Counted from the stretch's first letter, positions 1 to 8,509 are shown. The stretch is DNA of 64,000 nucleotides from Pseudomonas sp. RIT409 (GCF_003052515.2 NZ_QARE02000008.1:181913-245912), one strand, 5' to 3'. The notes: generated from the sequence alone by a model not told the origin. Numbers and translations are program-made.

Positions 1-423
1 CGCAAAGCGAATGGCATTGATCACCACGTTCGAGACCACCGAGCCGATCAGCTCGCGGTCGAAGAAACCCGGCAGACCGAAGTCTTCAACCTCATACCGG
101 GCCGCGATGCCGCGGCTGGCGAGAACTTCCTGGTGAAAGGCCAACTGGGCTTCGATGAAGTCATCCAGCTCGTGATAATCCGGGCGCAACGGCAGTTGGT
201 TCACGCCCAGTTTGTATAAGCCCAATAACTGCACCAGCATGCCGTTGAGGTGTGCGAATTCGTAATCGATCACCCCCTGTTCCGCGGTGCCGCGCTGCGC
301 CTCGGGCAATTGCCGGACCCACTGGCCATGGGCTTGGATCAGCGACGCCAGCGAGTTTTTCATGTCATGGACGGTGGAGGCGATCACCATCGAAAAATCC
401 AGCCCCAGTTCCTGATCCGTCAT
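1..423 (-). CDS. Sensor histidine kinase, N-terminal part (cut by the window edge)
   Basis: The gene starts at an ATG ending at 423 and runs off the left edge, so about 141 residues are visible. A VHDMKNS motif near residue 19 resembles a histidine-kinase phosphoacceptor (H followed by an acidic residue and N/K). The last visible part, GSVVSNVVINAIRFA, is the N-box of the ATPase domain. There is no transmembrane segment before the phosphoacceptor, so this is probably a soluble kinase. Its start overlaps the stop of the receiver-TPR gene (ATGA), so the two are translationally coupled and are very likely a cognate pair. The input signal cannot be read from this fragment. Confidence 0.8.
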   Translation of the reverse strand, partial: MTDQELGLDFSMVIASTVHDMKNSLASLIQAHGQWVRQLPEAQRGTAEQGVIDYEFAHLNGMLVQLLGLYKLGVNQLPLRPDYHELDDFIEAQLAFHQEVLASRGIAARYEVEDFGLPGFFDRELIGSVVSNVVINAIRFA

Positions 424-2024
424 TCGCCGAATGCCTTGAGCCGCAGTTTCTGGTAGCGCTCGTAGCGGGGGTCCGTCTCGGGCATCATGCCCACCATTTT
501 CAGGCTGTTGCGACACTCCTGCAGGCTGGCCGCGTCAAGGTTCTGCACCCCCATGTGCAGTAGCGACTGGGCCATATTCAACGCGATACTGATGTTCTTT
601 GGTTGCAGTGCCAGGCCTTTACGGAACAGGTCCTGTGCTTCACCCAGCTTGCCGGCGCGGTAACTGCGGATGCCTTGCAGGTTGAAATCGATCGCCGCCT
701 TACCGGCGCTGAGGATGTCCGGATCGTCGGTCTGTTTGGCGATGTTCTGCATGACCTGCGGATCGTCGCCGTAGATTTCCGCACAGCTTTTGAGAATGCC
801 CGCGCCGGCCGATTCCTGGCCCAACTGCTTGAGCTGCGCGGCCACGGCGAGCGCAGCGTCGGCGCTGAGAAATTGCTCCATGCCTTCCAGACGGGTCATG
901 GCCTGCTCAGTCAGTTTTGCCGCCATTTCCGGGTCGGAGGTCGCGACACTGGTCGCCTTCATCAAACGGGCGCGCACCTGCAGACCGGCATCGTGGGTGT
1001 GCTCCTTGGCCACTTCACCGAGGGTCTGGTTGATTTCGACCCGGGTACGGGCGTCGAGCCCCCGTTCGCCACCTTTGCTGATCAGCGCCTGCGCCAGCCC
1101 CAGATTGGTTTCGGGGTCTTTGAAGCGTGAAAACTGCCCTTGGGAAACAGCTTGGCGATAGGCCTTGGAGGCGCTGTCGAAGTCCTGATTTTCCAACGCC
1201 AGCTTACCCAACAGCCGTTGGCGTCGGACCGCATACGGCGACAGGCGCACGGCTTCTTCCAGCATTTTCTGCGCTCGGCGCCCGTCGCCGCTGGTGATCA
1301 GCACGTCGGCCAAACCGTCGAACAGCACCGGCATGCTGTTGAAGGCGCGAATGGCTTCCTCATAAACGCCTTGTGCTTCGGCGTTGCGGCCTCGTTTATG
1401 AAGCAGCTTGCCCAGTGCCGAATAGGCCCATGGCTGGGGACGGTCGGCGAGTATCGACTTGAGGAAGGCTTCCAGCGGTTCGAACTGATTCAGATCACGC
1501 AAGGCGTCGGCCTTGTAACGCATGCACAACGGCGCAAAGCGCGGATCCTGTTTGGTCAGGTTGACGCAAGCGGCCAGCACTTCGGCCGGCTTGCCACGGT
1601 CCAGGGCCTGGAGAATCGGTTTGAGCACGGTCTTGCGCTGGACGATTTTTTCCAGTCGCTGGGCAAGGCTGGCGCGGTTGAACGGCTTGGTCAGGTAAGC
1701 GTCAGGCTCCCATTCCAGCGCACTCATCACCATTGCCTGGCTGTTTTCGGCCGTGACCATCACAAACACGCTTTCATGGCTGATCAGGCGATCAGTCATC
1801 AGGTCTTCGAGCACCTGCTGGCCATTTTTCTTGCCATCGCCCAGGTTGAAATCGTGAAGGATGAAGTCATAGCGCTTTTGCGAACAGGCTTTGATGGCCT
1901 GTTCACCGTTGTCTGCAGTGTCCACTTCCTTGACGCCCAATTCGCGCAGCATCGACCTGACCGAACTGCGGAAATCGGAGAAATCATCGACGATCAGAAA
2001 GGTTTTTTGGTTCCACGCCAGCAT
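420..2024 (-). CDS. Response regulator: receiver domain fused to TPR repeats
   Basis: This is a 534-residue protein. Residues 1-125 are a CheY-like receiver with the acidic pair D13/D14, a phosphoacceptor at D58 (in HDFNLGD) and a YLTKPF motif with the conserved Lys. The rest is helical repeat sequence with TPR-like signatures (for example LGKLLHKRGRNAEAQGVYEEA), and there is no DNA-binding output domain. It therefore probably acts through protein-protein contacts. The ATG ending at 2024 was chosen over an in-frame start further upstream because the receiver fold begins there and an AGGA ribosome site lies about 10 bases before it. It overlaps the downstream kinase gene by 4 bases. Confidence 0.85.
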   Translation of the reverse strand: MLAWNQKTFLIVDDFSDFRSSVRSMLRELGVKEVDTADNGEQAIKACSQKRYDFILHDFNLGDGKKNGQQVLEDLMTDRLISHESVFVMVTAENSQAMVMSALEWEPDAYLTKPFNRASLAQRLEKIVQRKTVLKPILQALDRGKPAEVLAACVNLTKQDPRFAPLCMRYKADALRDLNQFEPLEAFLKSILADRPQPWAYSALGKLLHKRGRNAEAQGVYEEAIRAFNSMPVLFDGLADVLITSGDGRRAQKMLEEAVRLSPYAVRRQRLLGKLALENQDFDSASKAYRQAVSQGQFSRFKDPETNLGLAQALISKGGERGLDARTRVEINQTLGEVAKEHTHDAGLQVRARLMKATSVATSDPEMAAKLTEQAMTRLEGMEQFLSADAALAVAAQLKQLGQESAGAGILKSCAEIYGDDPQVMQNIAKQTDDPDILSAGKAAIDFNLQGIRSYRAGKLGEAQDLFRKGLALQPKNISIALNMAQSLLHMGVQNLDAASLQECRNSLKMVGMMPETDPRYERYQKLRLKAFGE

Positions 2025-2391
2025 CGAGATTCCTGTCACGGGAGAAAAAATCGGCCCAAGGGCAATTACACAATACGTCGACGGCATCGCCCCCGTGCTG
2101 CGGGTAACGATGATAGCCAACATCAATTTGCCATCAAGCTAATTCATACCAGCTCGGGCGACTTGCGGTGCGGTGAATTGCCGCTTGTCCGGGTTATCGG
2201 CGGCGCAGGGGTAAAGCTTAGATGATGGGCGCGGGAAAAAGCGACCGTGATCGCAGATTGCACGTTTTGAACCGTCCGCACGGCGCCCCTCCATTGTCAG
2301 ACCAACACCTCTCATTGCGCTGGAATGTCCACTCGCTAATGGGTCCAGGATCGTCGAGATAAGGGCGTTCATCTGCTTGTTTCGAAACCGG

Positions 2392-2418
2392 TAAAGTCCG
2401 GGATTTCTCCGCCGATAC
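2392..2418 (+). promoter_or_regulatory. Sigma-28 (FliA) flagellar promoter of the chemoreceptor gene
   Basis: TAAA at 2392-2395 and GCCGATAC at 2411-2418 are separated by exactly 15 bases, matching the FliA consensus TAAA-N15-GCCGATAA at 11 of 12 positions. The expected transcription start is about 45 bases before the chemoreceptor ATG. The rest of the 445-base divergent spacer (2025-2391) shows no gene; it must also hold the promoter of the receiver-TPR gene, which I could not place. Confidence 0.8.
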
Positions 2419-2469
2419 GCAGGGAAAGCGCCTGTGTGCCGCCCCCTCCTCCCTGCCCGAGTACTCTCC

Positions 2470-4110
2470 ATGTCCTGGCTCTCGAATCTGAAACTCAAGA
2501 CCAAATTGCTGTCTGCGTTTTGCCTGTGCGCACTCATCACGGTTGTGATCGGTGTGCTGGGACAGACCGGTATTTCCCGCCTGTACGATCTGTTTCAGAA
2601 CACTGTCGAGGACAACCTGGTCTCGATCGCCAAAGTGGACTCGGTCAAGGCCAACGTCATCGCCACCAACCGCGACTTCTACAAGGCACTTGCCCTGAGC
2701 GCCACCAAAGCGAGCCCGGACGAAATCAACGCCGCGATTCAATCGCTGAAAGAAAACCAGGCCCAGGCGGAAAGCGAGTTCAAGGTTTATCGCGGGACAC
2801 CGCTCGAGGCAGATGAGAAAGCCGCTGGCGATGACTTCGAACGGGATTGGGCCGCTTACCTGTCCGCCGTGCAAAGCACCCTCGCGATGCTGCAAAGTGG
2901 CGACATTGAACAGGCCAGCAAGCAGGCGGCGAGCAGCGTCACACCCAGCTACCGCAAGACCATGGCCGAGCTGAAGATCATCATTGAATCCAATGCGCGT
3001 CAGGCTCGCGAATCGGCACAGGCCGGTGTCGAGACCGACCGTCAAGTCAGTTGGATGCTGGGCATCGGTGCGCTGCTCGCGGTGCTATGCGCCATTGCCT
3101 TGGGGTTGATCGTCACCCGCATGATTACTCGTCCGATTTTTCTCTCGGTCGACAGCGCCGCGCGCGTCGCCAGTGGCGACCTGACCCAAACCATCGCCAG
3201 TGGTGGCGAAGACGAAACCGGCCAGTTGCTCAAGGCCTTGTCGAATATGCAGGGCAACCTGAAGAACACCGTGCAGCAGATCGCCAACGCCTCGGACCAA
3301 TTGGCCTCGGCTGCCGAGGAACTGACCGCTGTAACCGACGACAGCAGCCGTGGGCTGCAGCGCCAGAACGACGAAATCCAGCAGGCCGCAACAGCAGTCA
3401 ACGAAATGACAGCGGCGGTCGAGGAAGTCGCCCGCAACGCCGCCAGCGCATCGCAAGTCTCGACCCGCACCGCTGAGGAGGCGGCCAAAGGGCAACATCA
3501 GGTGCAACAAGCCGTCGCGGCGATGAACACCATGACCGTCGAAATCAATGATTCGACCCAGCGCGTCGAGGCGCTGGCCGGCCAGATTCGCGACATCACC
3601 AAGGTGCTGGACGTGATCCGCGGCATTGCCGAACAGACCAACCTGCTGGCACTCAACGCTGCGATCGAAGCCGCACGCGCCGGTGAGCAGGGCCGCGGAT
3701 TTGCCGTGGTGGCCGACGAGGTCCGCGCACTCGCTGCCCGGACTCAAGCCTCCACTGGCGAAATCGAATCGATGATTTCTCAGGTTCGCAACGGCGCTGA
3801 CGAGGCGGTGCATGCCATGGGCAAGAGTCAGGCGCTGGCGGTCAACACGCAAGGCCTGGCGACCGAGGCAGGACAGGCACTGGAGCGCATCAGTGAAGGC
3901 GTCAGTCAAATCAACGAGCGCAACCTGGTCATCGCCAGCGCCGCAGAAGAACAGGCGCAAGTGGCTCGTGAGGTCGATCGCAATCTGGTGAACATCCAGG
4001 ACCTTTCGGCACAGACGGCTGCGGGCGCCAACCAGACCAACGCATCGAGCCAAGAACTCTCGCGGCTGGCCATCTCCTTCAACAGCATGGTGGGCAAATT
4101 CACGCTTTAA
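2470..4110 (+). CDS. Methyl-accepting chemotaxis protein (transmembrane chemoreceptor)
   Basis: This 546-residue receptor has the classic layout. A first membrane helix lies at about residues 10-32, and a roughly 160-residue periplasmic region rich in helices follows (probably a four-helix-bundle sensor domain). A second membrane helix lies at about 193-215, then a HAMP domain and a long cytoplasmic coiled coil. The hairpin tip, with the EQTNLLALNAAIEAARAGE signature, is at about residues 387-425 and contacts CheA/CheW. The ligand is not predictable from sequence alone. The ATG at 2470 is used because the amphipathic N-terminus and first membrane helix begin there. Transcription is likely under FliA, which ties it to flagellar expression. 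Confidence 0.93.
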   Translation: MSWLSNLKLKTKLLSAFCLCALITVVIGVLGQTGISRLYDLFQNTVEDNLVSIAKVDSVKANVIATNRDFYKALALSATKASPDEINAAIQSLKENQAQAESEFKVYRGTPLEADEKAAGDDFERDWAAYLSAVQSTLAMLQSGDIEQASKQAASSVTPSYRKTMAELKIIIESNARQARESAQAGVETDRQVSWMLGIGALLAVLCAIALGLIVTRMITRPIFLSVDSAARVASGDLTQTIASGGEDETGQLLKALSNMQGNLKNTVQQIANASDQLASAAEELTAVTDDSSRGLQRQNDEIQQAATAVNEMTAAVEEVARNAASASQVSTRTAEEAAKGQHQVQQAVAAMNTMTVEINDSTQRVEALAGQIRDITKVLDVIRGIAEQTNLLALNAAIEAARAGEQGRGFAVVADEVRALAARTQASTGEIESMISQVRNGADEAVHAMGKSQALAVNTQGLATEAGQALERISEGVSQINERNLVIASAAEEQAQVAREVDRNLVNIQDLSAQTAAGANQTNASSQELSRLAISFNSMVGKFTL

Positions 4111-4233
4111 CCCTTGCCGCCAGTGTCGTAGCGCGCCCTGTCGGCGGAAGATCGGCCTTTTGCCGCCGTCGACAAAACGCGCCGTCGCAGGCCATGGAGC
4201 TGTCTTTCGGCCACCTGTGACACATTGGCGTAT

Positions 4234-4247
4234 TGACTAAATAGTCA
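4234..4247. promoter_or_regulatory. Perfect inverted repeat (candidate operator) before mqo
   Basis: TGACTA-AA-TAGTCA is a perfect 6-2-6 palindrome ending six bases before the -35 element of the best mqo promoter. Symmetric sites of this size are typical of TetR- or GntR-type dimers. No regulator gene is adjacent, so the binding protein is unknown. Confidence 0.5.
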
Positions 4248-4253
4248 TCTGTT

Positions 4254-4281
4254 TTGTCGCAAATCACATTTCGGGTACAAT
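4254..4281 (+). promoter_or_regulatory. Sigma-70 promoter of mqo
   Basis: TTGTCG (4254-4259) and TACAAT (4276-4281) are separated by 16 bases. Transcription would give a leader of about 250 bases before the mqo ATG. The remaining part of the 4111-4536 spacer holds no convincing gene. Confidence 0.6.
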
Positions 4282-4536
4282 CGCCGCCTTTCGCGGACCT
4301 GGACCTGATGAGCGGGTTTGCGAACTGTTTGTTGTTTACTCAAGCTGCTGAATCCAACGATTTAACAAAAAGCCAGCGCGGAGGGACACACAACTCGAGG
4401 TCTGCATCATCGGCCTTGACCCCACCCTCGCCCGCCGGGCGCGAAACCGAAACCGTCACGTCGGACCTGACGCGGCCATTTGGTTTCGCCTCGACCAAGC
4501 GGCAGGCGGATAACGTTAAATCAAGTGGAAGGCACC

Positions 4537-6174
4537 ATGATCAAAACGACGAGCAAGGCGCTGCTGGGCCTGGCGATTTCTTTGGGGATGCTTCAAGCCC
4601 ATGCGGCCGAAAGCAAAAAAGTGGACGTGCTGCTGATCGGCGGCGGCATCATGAGCTCGACGCTGGGTGTCTGGCTCAATGAGCTGGAACCGGGCTGGTC
4701 GATGGAAATGATCGAGCGCCTTGATGGCGTAGCCGAAGAAAGCTCCAACGGCTGGAACAACGCCGGCACTGGCCACTCTGGCCTGGCGGAGTTGAACTAC
4801 ACGCCTGAAGACAAAGACGGCAAGGTCAACATCTCCAAGGCCATCGAGATCAACGAAGCCTTCCAGGTGACCCGTCAGTTCCTGGCCTGGCAAGTGCGCA
4901 GCGACGTGCTGAAAAACCCGCACTCGTTCATCAACTCCACACCGCACATGAGTTTCGTGTGGGGCGATGACAACATCAAATTCCTCAAAAAACGTTACGA
5001 GGCCCTGCAAGCCAGCCCGCTGTTCCGCCCAATGCAGTTCTCCGAGGACCACGCGCAGATCGCCAAGTGGGTGCCTCTGATGATGGAAGGCCGCGACCCG
5101 AACCAGAAGCTGGCCACGACCTGGACGCCGATCGGCACCGACGTCAACTGGGGTGAAGTCACCCGCCAATACGTGAGCTCTCTGCAGACCCGCCCGAACT
5201 TCAACCTGAAGCTTTCCACCGAGGTCGAGGACATCAAGCGTAACGATGACGGCAGCTGGCACGTCTCGTACAAAAACTTGAAAGACGGCACCACCAGTGG
5301 CACCGACGCGAAATTCCTGTTCATCGGCGCAGGCGGCGGCGCGTTGAAGCTGTTGCAGAAATCCGGCATTCCTGAAGGCCGCGACTATGCAGGCTTCCCG
5401 GTCGGCGGTTCGTTCCTGGTGACCGAGAACCAGGACATTGCCATGCAGCACATGGCCAAGGCCTATGGCATCGCCTCTACCGGCGCGCCACCCATGTCGG
5501 TTCCGCACCTGGACACCCGCGTGCTGGACGGCAAGCGCGTGATCCTTTTTGGCCCGTTTGCCACCTTCTCGACCAAGTTTCTGAAGCAGGGTTCGTACCT
5601 GGACCTGTTCAGCAGCATGACCACCCACAACTTCTGGCCGATGACCAAAGTGGGCATCGAGCAGTACCCGCTGGTCGAGTACCTCGCCGGTCAGTTGATG
5701 CTGTCTGACGATGACCGCTTCAAGGCGCTGCAGGAGTATTTCCCGCATGCCAAGAAAGAAGACTGGCGTCTATGGCAAGCTGGCCAGCGTGTTCAGATCA
5801 TCAAGCGTGATGCCGAAAAAGGCGGCGTGCTGAAGCTGGGTACCGAAGTCGTTTCCTCGCAGGATGGCAGCATTGCCGCACTGCTGGGCGCCTCGCCAGG
5901 TGCGTCGACCGCAGCGCCAATCATGCTGAACGTGCTGGAGAAGGTCTTCAAGGACAAAGTGGCAACGCCTGAGTGGCAAGCCAAGATCCATCAGATCATC
6001 CCAAGCTACGGCACCAAGCTGAACGACTCGCCGGCTGCAGTGCAGCAGGAATGGAACTACACCGCCGAAGTCCTGCAACTGGACAAGCCGCCGGTCATCG
6101 ACCAGAGCGTCGGCACGCGCACCGAGCCGAGCAAGCCGCTTGAAAGCAAGCCTGCAAACGACATGGCGCTGTAA
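4537..6174 (+). CDS. mqo: Malate:quinone oxidoreductase
   Basis: This 545-residue FAD enzyme oxidises malate to oxaloacetate and passes electrons to the quinone pool, bypassing soluble malate dehydrogenase in the TCA cycle. An FAD-binding GGGIMSST motif lies near residue 33, followed by the family-typical [14 protein letters not shown] segment and a C-terminal [10 protein letters not shown] block. The first 22 residues look like a Sec signal peptide ([18 protein letters not shown], then AHA before the mature start). This is unusual for an enzyme normally found on the cytoplasmic face of the membrane, and some pseudomonad Mqo paralogues have such an extension. The ATG at 4537 follows a GGAAGG ribosome site. 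Confidence 0.93.
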   Translation: MIKTTSKALLGLAISLGMLQAHAAESKKVDVLLIGGGIMSSTLGVWLNELEPGWSMEMIERLDGVAEESSNGWNNAGTGHSGLAELNYTPEDKDGKVNISKAIEINEAFQVTRQFLAWQVRSDVLKNPHSFINSTPHMSFVWGDDNIKFLKKRYEALQASPLFRPMQFSEDHAQIAKWVPLMMEGRDPNQKLATTWTPIGTDVNWGEVTRQYVSSLQTRPNFNLKLSTEVEDIKRNDDGSWHVSYKNLKDGTTSGTDAKFLFIGAGGGALKLLQKSGIPEGRDYAGFPVGGSFLVTENQDIAMQHMAKAYGIASTGAPPMSVPHLDTRVLDGKRVILFGPFATFSTKFLKQGSYLDLFSSMTTHNFWPMTKVGIEQYPLVEYLAGQLMLSDDDRFKALQEYFPHAKKEDWRLWQAGQRVQIIKRDAEKGGVLKLGTEVVSSQDGSIAALLGASPGASTAAPIMLNVLEKVFKDKVATPEWQAKIHQIIPSYGTKLNDSPAAVQQEWNYTAEVLQLDKPPVIDQSVGTRTEPSKPLESKPANDMAL

Positions 6175-6197
6175 TGCCGCTGATGCGGTAAACACGA

Positions 6198-6230
6198 AAG
6201 CCACGGGGCGCAAACCCCGTGGCTTTTTTT
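6198..6230 (+). terminator. Rho-independent terminator of mqo
   Basis: An 11-base GC-rich stem (AAGCCACGGGG pairing with CCCCGTGGCTT) is followed by a run of T, 24 bases after the mqo stop. Confidence 0.9.
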
Positions 6231-6242
6231 ATGCGCTTCGCG

Positions 6243-6737
6243 CTAGACGGTGTAGGCGTAAAAACGCGTGTCCACGGCCATCAAAGGAAAACTCGCTGGA
6301 AGGTCGGTCGGCTCGATCAGCTCGAAGCCGTGCTTCTCATAGAACCGGTGCGCAGCGAGAAATTTAGCCGTCGTTCCCAGATAGATTCGCGTCACACCTC
6401 GCGCAGCCGCAGCTTCCATCAGGCACTCGAGCAGACGTTTCGCCACGCCAAACTCGCGCCCTCGCCATGCAGCCGCCACAAACATCTTGCGCAGCGCGAC
6501 CTCATCGTTGCCGATGTCTTTCATGCTGATCGTGCCAATCACCCGCCCTTGCGCACGAGCCACCCAGAAATCGCCTTTGCCTGCCTGATAAAAGGAAGGA
6601 ATAGCCATCAGATCGGGTTGGTCTTCGGGGGTGATATCGATACCAAATTCTTCGCGTTGGATCGGCACGATCACGTCAATGATGCCCTGCTCATCGCCAG
6701 GCACATAACGCTCGATGGTGATATCTAGAGGGGTCAT
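6243..6737 (-). CDS. GNAT-family N-acetyltransferase
   Basis: This 164-residue protein has a complete GNAT fold. A central strand pair (GRVIGTISMKD) leads into the acetyl-CoA loop RGREFGVAKRLL, and the C-terminal part carries the typical FYEKHGFELIE. The substrate is unknown. The ATG ending at 6737 is preferred because it follows a GGATAGG ribosome site. A longer in-frame reading would extend into the adjacent tRNA gene and is rejected. The gene converges on mqo and probably shares the terminator region between them. Confidence 0.85.
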   Translation of the reverse strand: MTPLDITIERYVPGDEQGIIDVIVPIQREEFGIDITPEDQPDLMAIPSFYQAGKGDFWVARAQGRVIGTISMKDIGNDEVALRKMFVAAAWRGREFGVAKRLLECLMEAAAARGVTRIYLGTTAKFLAAHRFYEKHGFELIEPTDLPASFPLMAVDTRFYAYTV

Positions 6738-6826
6738 CAACCTATCCTTCAGCAGGGCCAGCCGGGTTGGCCTGACGGTCGCAAGCGATCCAAAAACAGA
6801 GCCTGGACTGGGAAGCGTATTTGAAA

Positions 6827-6903
6827 TGGTGTCCCAGGCGAGGTTCGAACTCACAACCTTCCCCTTAGGAGGGGGATGCTCTATCCAATTGAGCTACTGA
6901 GAC
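6827..6903 (-). tRNA. tRNA-Arg (anticodon CCU)
   Basis: This is a 77-base cloverleaf on the minus strand with a 7-bp acceptor stem (GTCTCAG with CTGGGAC), an encoded CCA, the TTCGAAC T-loop, and the anticodon loop CTCCTAA reading AGG codons. Arg tRNA genes of this type are frequent integration sites, but no integrase is visible here. Confidence 0.95.
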
Positions 6904-7141
6904 ACGGTGCCGGCGCCTGAACGGTGCCAGCGAGACGGCGTGCATGTTAACGGCAAGCCATTGTTTTGTCATGTCGTGATTGGCGTTTCGAACCATGGTC
7001 TTACGTTGATCGAACCTGTGGGAAAGGTCCGTCATGCAAAATGCAATGTCGGCAGTTGGGATCCTTGCAAACTGCAACCCACAACCATTGCAATTCAAAT
7101 ATAACTCATTGTTTTTTAAGGATTATTTTCTGATATCAGCT

Positions 7142-7157
7142 TGGCATGCACGCTGCA
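7142..7157 (+). promoter_or_regulatory. Sigma-54 (RpoN) -24/-12 promoter
   Basis: TGGCAT-N5-CTGCA has the GG and GC dinucleotides separated by exactly ten bases, close to the consensus TGGCAC-N5-TTGCA. It lies 57 bases before the ATG of the 77-residue protein gene. Just upstream (7060-7140) is an AT-rich tract with repeated TTGCAA/CTGCAA half-sites, as expected for an activator site plus a bending region. The spacer 6904-7213 contains nothing else I can identify. Confidence 0.6.
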
Positions 7158-7213
7158 TTCTCTCTGATCGTGCAACTCCCTTTCAGACACCTACCCACGT
7201 GAAGGTAAACGAG

Positions 7214-7447
7214 ATGAACATGACGCTCTCCCTCCTGAATGCCGCAGCCCTTGTCGCATTGGTAGCCTTCAATTTTCAAGACAACGCCAGCCAGACCGAG
7301 AACGTCGCACAGCAAGCCCAACCGCATTATCTGGCTAAACAGCCGCCTCGCTATGCGGCAATGCAGAGCCACCGCTCCGACGCCATGCTGGCCACTGACA
7401 CAGACGACGCTATTCCTGTTGACCGCACCGAACGCTGGGTGTTCTGA
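7214..7447 (+). CDS. Small hypothetical protein with hydrophobic N-terminus
   Basis: This 77-residue protein begins with a hydrophobic stretch (LSLLNAAALVALVAF) that could be a signal peptide or a single membrane anchor. A polar, Gln/Ala-rich, probably disordered tail follows, ending in a charged DRTERWVF motif. The family is not recognised. A GAAGGT ribosome site precedes the ATG, and the sigma-54-type promoter upstream suggests nitrogen- or carbon-responsive expression. Gene status rests on the promoter, the ribosome site and its position on its own between other genes. Confidence 0.6.
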   Translation: MNMTLSLLNAAALVALVAFNFQDNASQTENVAQQAQPHYLAKQPPRYAAMQSHRSDAMLATDTDDAIPVDRTERWVF

Positions 7448-7500
7448 ATTATTTGCACGGTGTCTGAACCACCCGTTTTTCCTTTTTTACGAGAACTGCC

Positions 7501-7698
7501 ATGTCAAAAGCTGCTCTGTCCTTCCTTGTTCTGACCTTGATGGCTCTCGCCGTAGATCAATTGCTAGACGCATCGCTTGAGCCATTGGGGCTGATTGCGA
7601 AGATCAGCGCTGGCGTATTCGCCATGTTATTCCTGATGTCACTGATCGTTGGCCGTCGGATCAAGTTCGACCCGGTACTGCGCCAAGCCAAGCCGTAG
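7501..7698 (+). CDS. Small two-helix membrane protein, hypothetical
   Basis: This 65-residue protein has two hydrophobic segments, residues about 4-20 and 31-50, joined by a short loop, and a basic C-terminus (GRRIKFDPVLRQAKP). It lies 53 bases after the preceding small gene on the same strand and has a GAGAA ribosome site, so the two may be co-transcribed. Its function is unknown. Confidence 0.55.
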   Translation: MSKAALSFLVLTLMALAVDQLLDASLEPLGLIAKISAGVFAMLFLMSLIVGRRIKFDPVLRQAKP

Positions 7699-7908
7699 GA
7701 ACGGTTCCCGCGCAAGCTTGACTCGTCTCGTCAAACACATTTCGTTTATTGCCGCACCGCCCCCCCTTCCTTGATCGCGTGACCCTTCGTCTCTTTCCTG
7801 AATGTTTTCTCGAAAATATCCGCGATGGGCTCTACCCTGAAGACAGATAGCCATCACGGTGCAAGCCCGCGTAGTCTGCGGCTATCGCCGGGGGTGAAGG
7901 GTGCCTCG

Positions 7909-7937
7909 GAACTTTGCTAACCAGAACGCATTTCTGA
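7909..7937 (+). promoter_or_regulatory. AlgU (sigma-22/sigma-E type) promoter of amrZ
   Basis: GAACTT (7909-7914) and TCTGA (7933-7937) match the extracytoplasmic-stress sigma factor consensus, with an 18-base spacer, one or two longer than usual. Start of transcription near 7945 would leave a leader of about 190 bases before amrZ. In P. aeruginosa amrZ is transcribed by AlgU(AlgT) from a distant start, which supports the call. The 437-base spacer 7699-8135 also contains an inverted repeat GATAGCC...GGCTATC (7846-7886) but no other gene. Confidence 0.5.
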
Positions 7938-8135
7938 TAATTGGTGCTGGCTAAACGCCTTTATCTAGTTCAATATTTGTCACAGATTTGACGCCAAGGT
8001 TTCGACGATTTGCTGCATCATGTCGGACCTTTATTCTGGGCAGGTTGAACATTTCGCCGTGAAGACAGTCAGACTGTTGAATCTCGCGGCCCAATGCATG
8101 AACCGCCTCCCTTTTGAACTAAATCGGTTAAAAAT

Positions 8136-8459
8136 ATGAGCCCTATGAAACAGGCCAATTATTCCAGTCGCACAGCTGACAAGTTCGTTGTCCGTCTTCC
8201 GGAAGGCATGCGCGAGCGCATTGCCGAGGTCTCCAAGGACAACCATCGCAGCATGAATTCTGAAATCATTGCACGCCTCGAACAAAGCCTGATTCAGGAA
8301 GGCGCGTTAGGGGATGAGGCCAAGCTTCGCCTTGACAGCCCTGAGCTGTCATTGCACGAGCGCGAGTTGCTGCAACGTTTTCGCCAACTCGCCCATCGTC
8401 AGCAAAACGCGTTGGTGTCGCTCATTGCTCACGACACCAGCTTGGGCGACGAAGAATAA
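8136..8459 (+). CDS. amrZ: AmrZ, ribbon-helix-helix transcription factor
   Basis: This 107-residue Arc/MetJ-family DNA-binding protein matches the AmrZ(AlgZ) pattern. After a short flexible N-terminus comes [19 protein letters not shown], whose beta strand (KFVVRL) reads DNA as a dimer. Then come the helices with [13 protein letters not shown] and a C-terminal oligomerisation region with [15 protein letters not shown]. AmrZ switches cells between motility and exopolysaccharide/biofilm states and affects c-di-GMP genes and iron uptake. The start agrees with the known family N-terminus. Upstream lies an AlgU-like promoter, downstream a strong terminator, so it is monocistronic. Confidence 0.92.
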   Translation: MSPMKQANYSSRTADKFVVRLPEGMRERIAEVSKDNHRSMNSEIIARLEQSLIQEGALGDEAKLRLDSPELSLHERELLQRFRQLAHRQQNALVSLIAHDTSLGDEE

Positions 8460-8481
8460 TTCGATCGCGCAGCAAGTAGAG

Positions 8482-8509
8482 AAAAAGCCAGCAATTGCTG
8501 GCTTTTTTT
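8482..8509 (+). terminator. Rho-independent terminator of amrZ
   Basis: The sequence is a perfect palindrome (AAAAAGCCAGCAA with TTGCTGGCTTTTT) ending in a run of T, 22 bases after the amrZ stop. Confidence 0.9.

Noticed and set aside
1140..2225. 361-codon plus-strand frame over the receiver-TPR gene
   Set aside because: It is complementary to a gene with clear receiver motifs, and no ribosome site or domain is visible.
6738..6854. N-terminal extension of the GNAT protein by 39 residues
   Set aside because: It would run into the tRNA-Arg gene and shows no conserved residues; the internal ATG has a ribosome site.
6827..7200. Integrated element at tRNA-Arg(CCU)
   Set aside because: No integrase, no repeat of the tRNA 3' end and no change of gene content were seen; flanking genes are ordinary.
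7160..7213. CrcZ/CrcX-like small RNA after the sigma-54 promoter
   Set aside because: The transcript region has no repeated CA (AACAACAA) motifs and quickly enters an open reading frame with a ribosome site.
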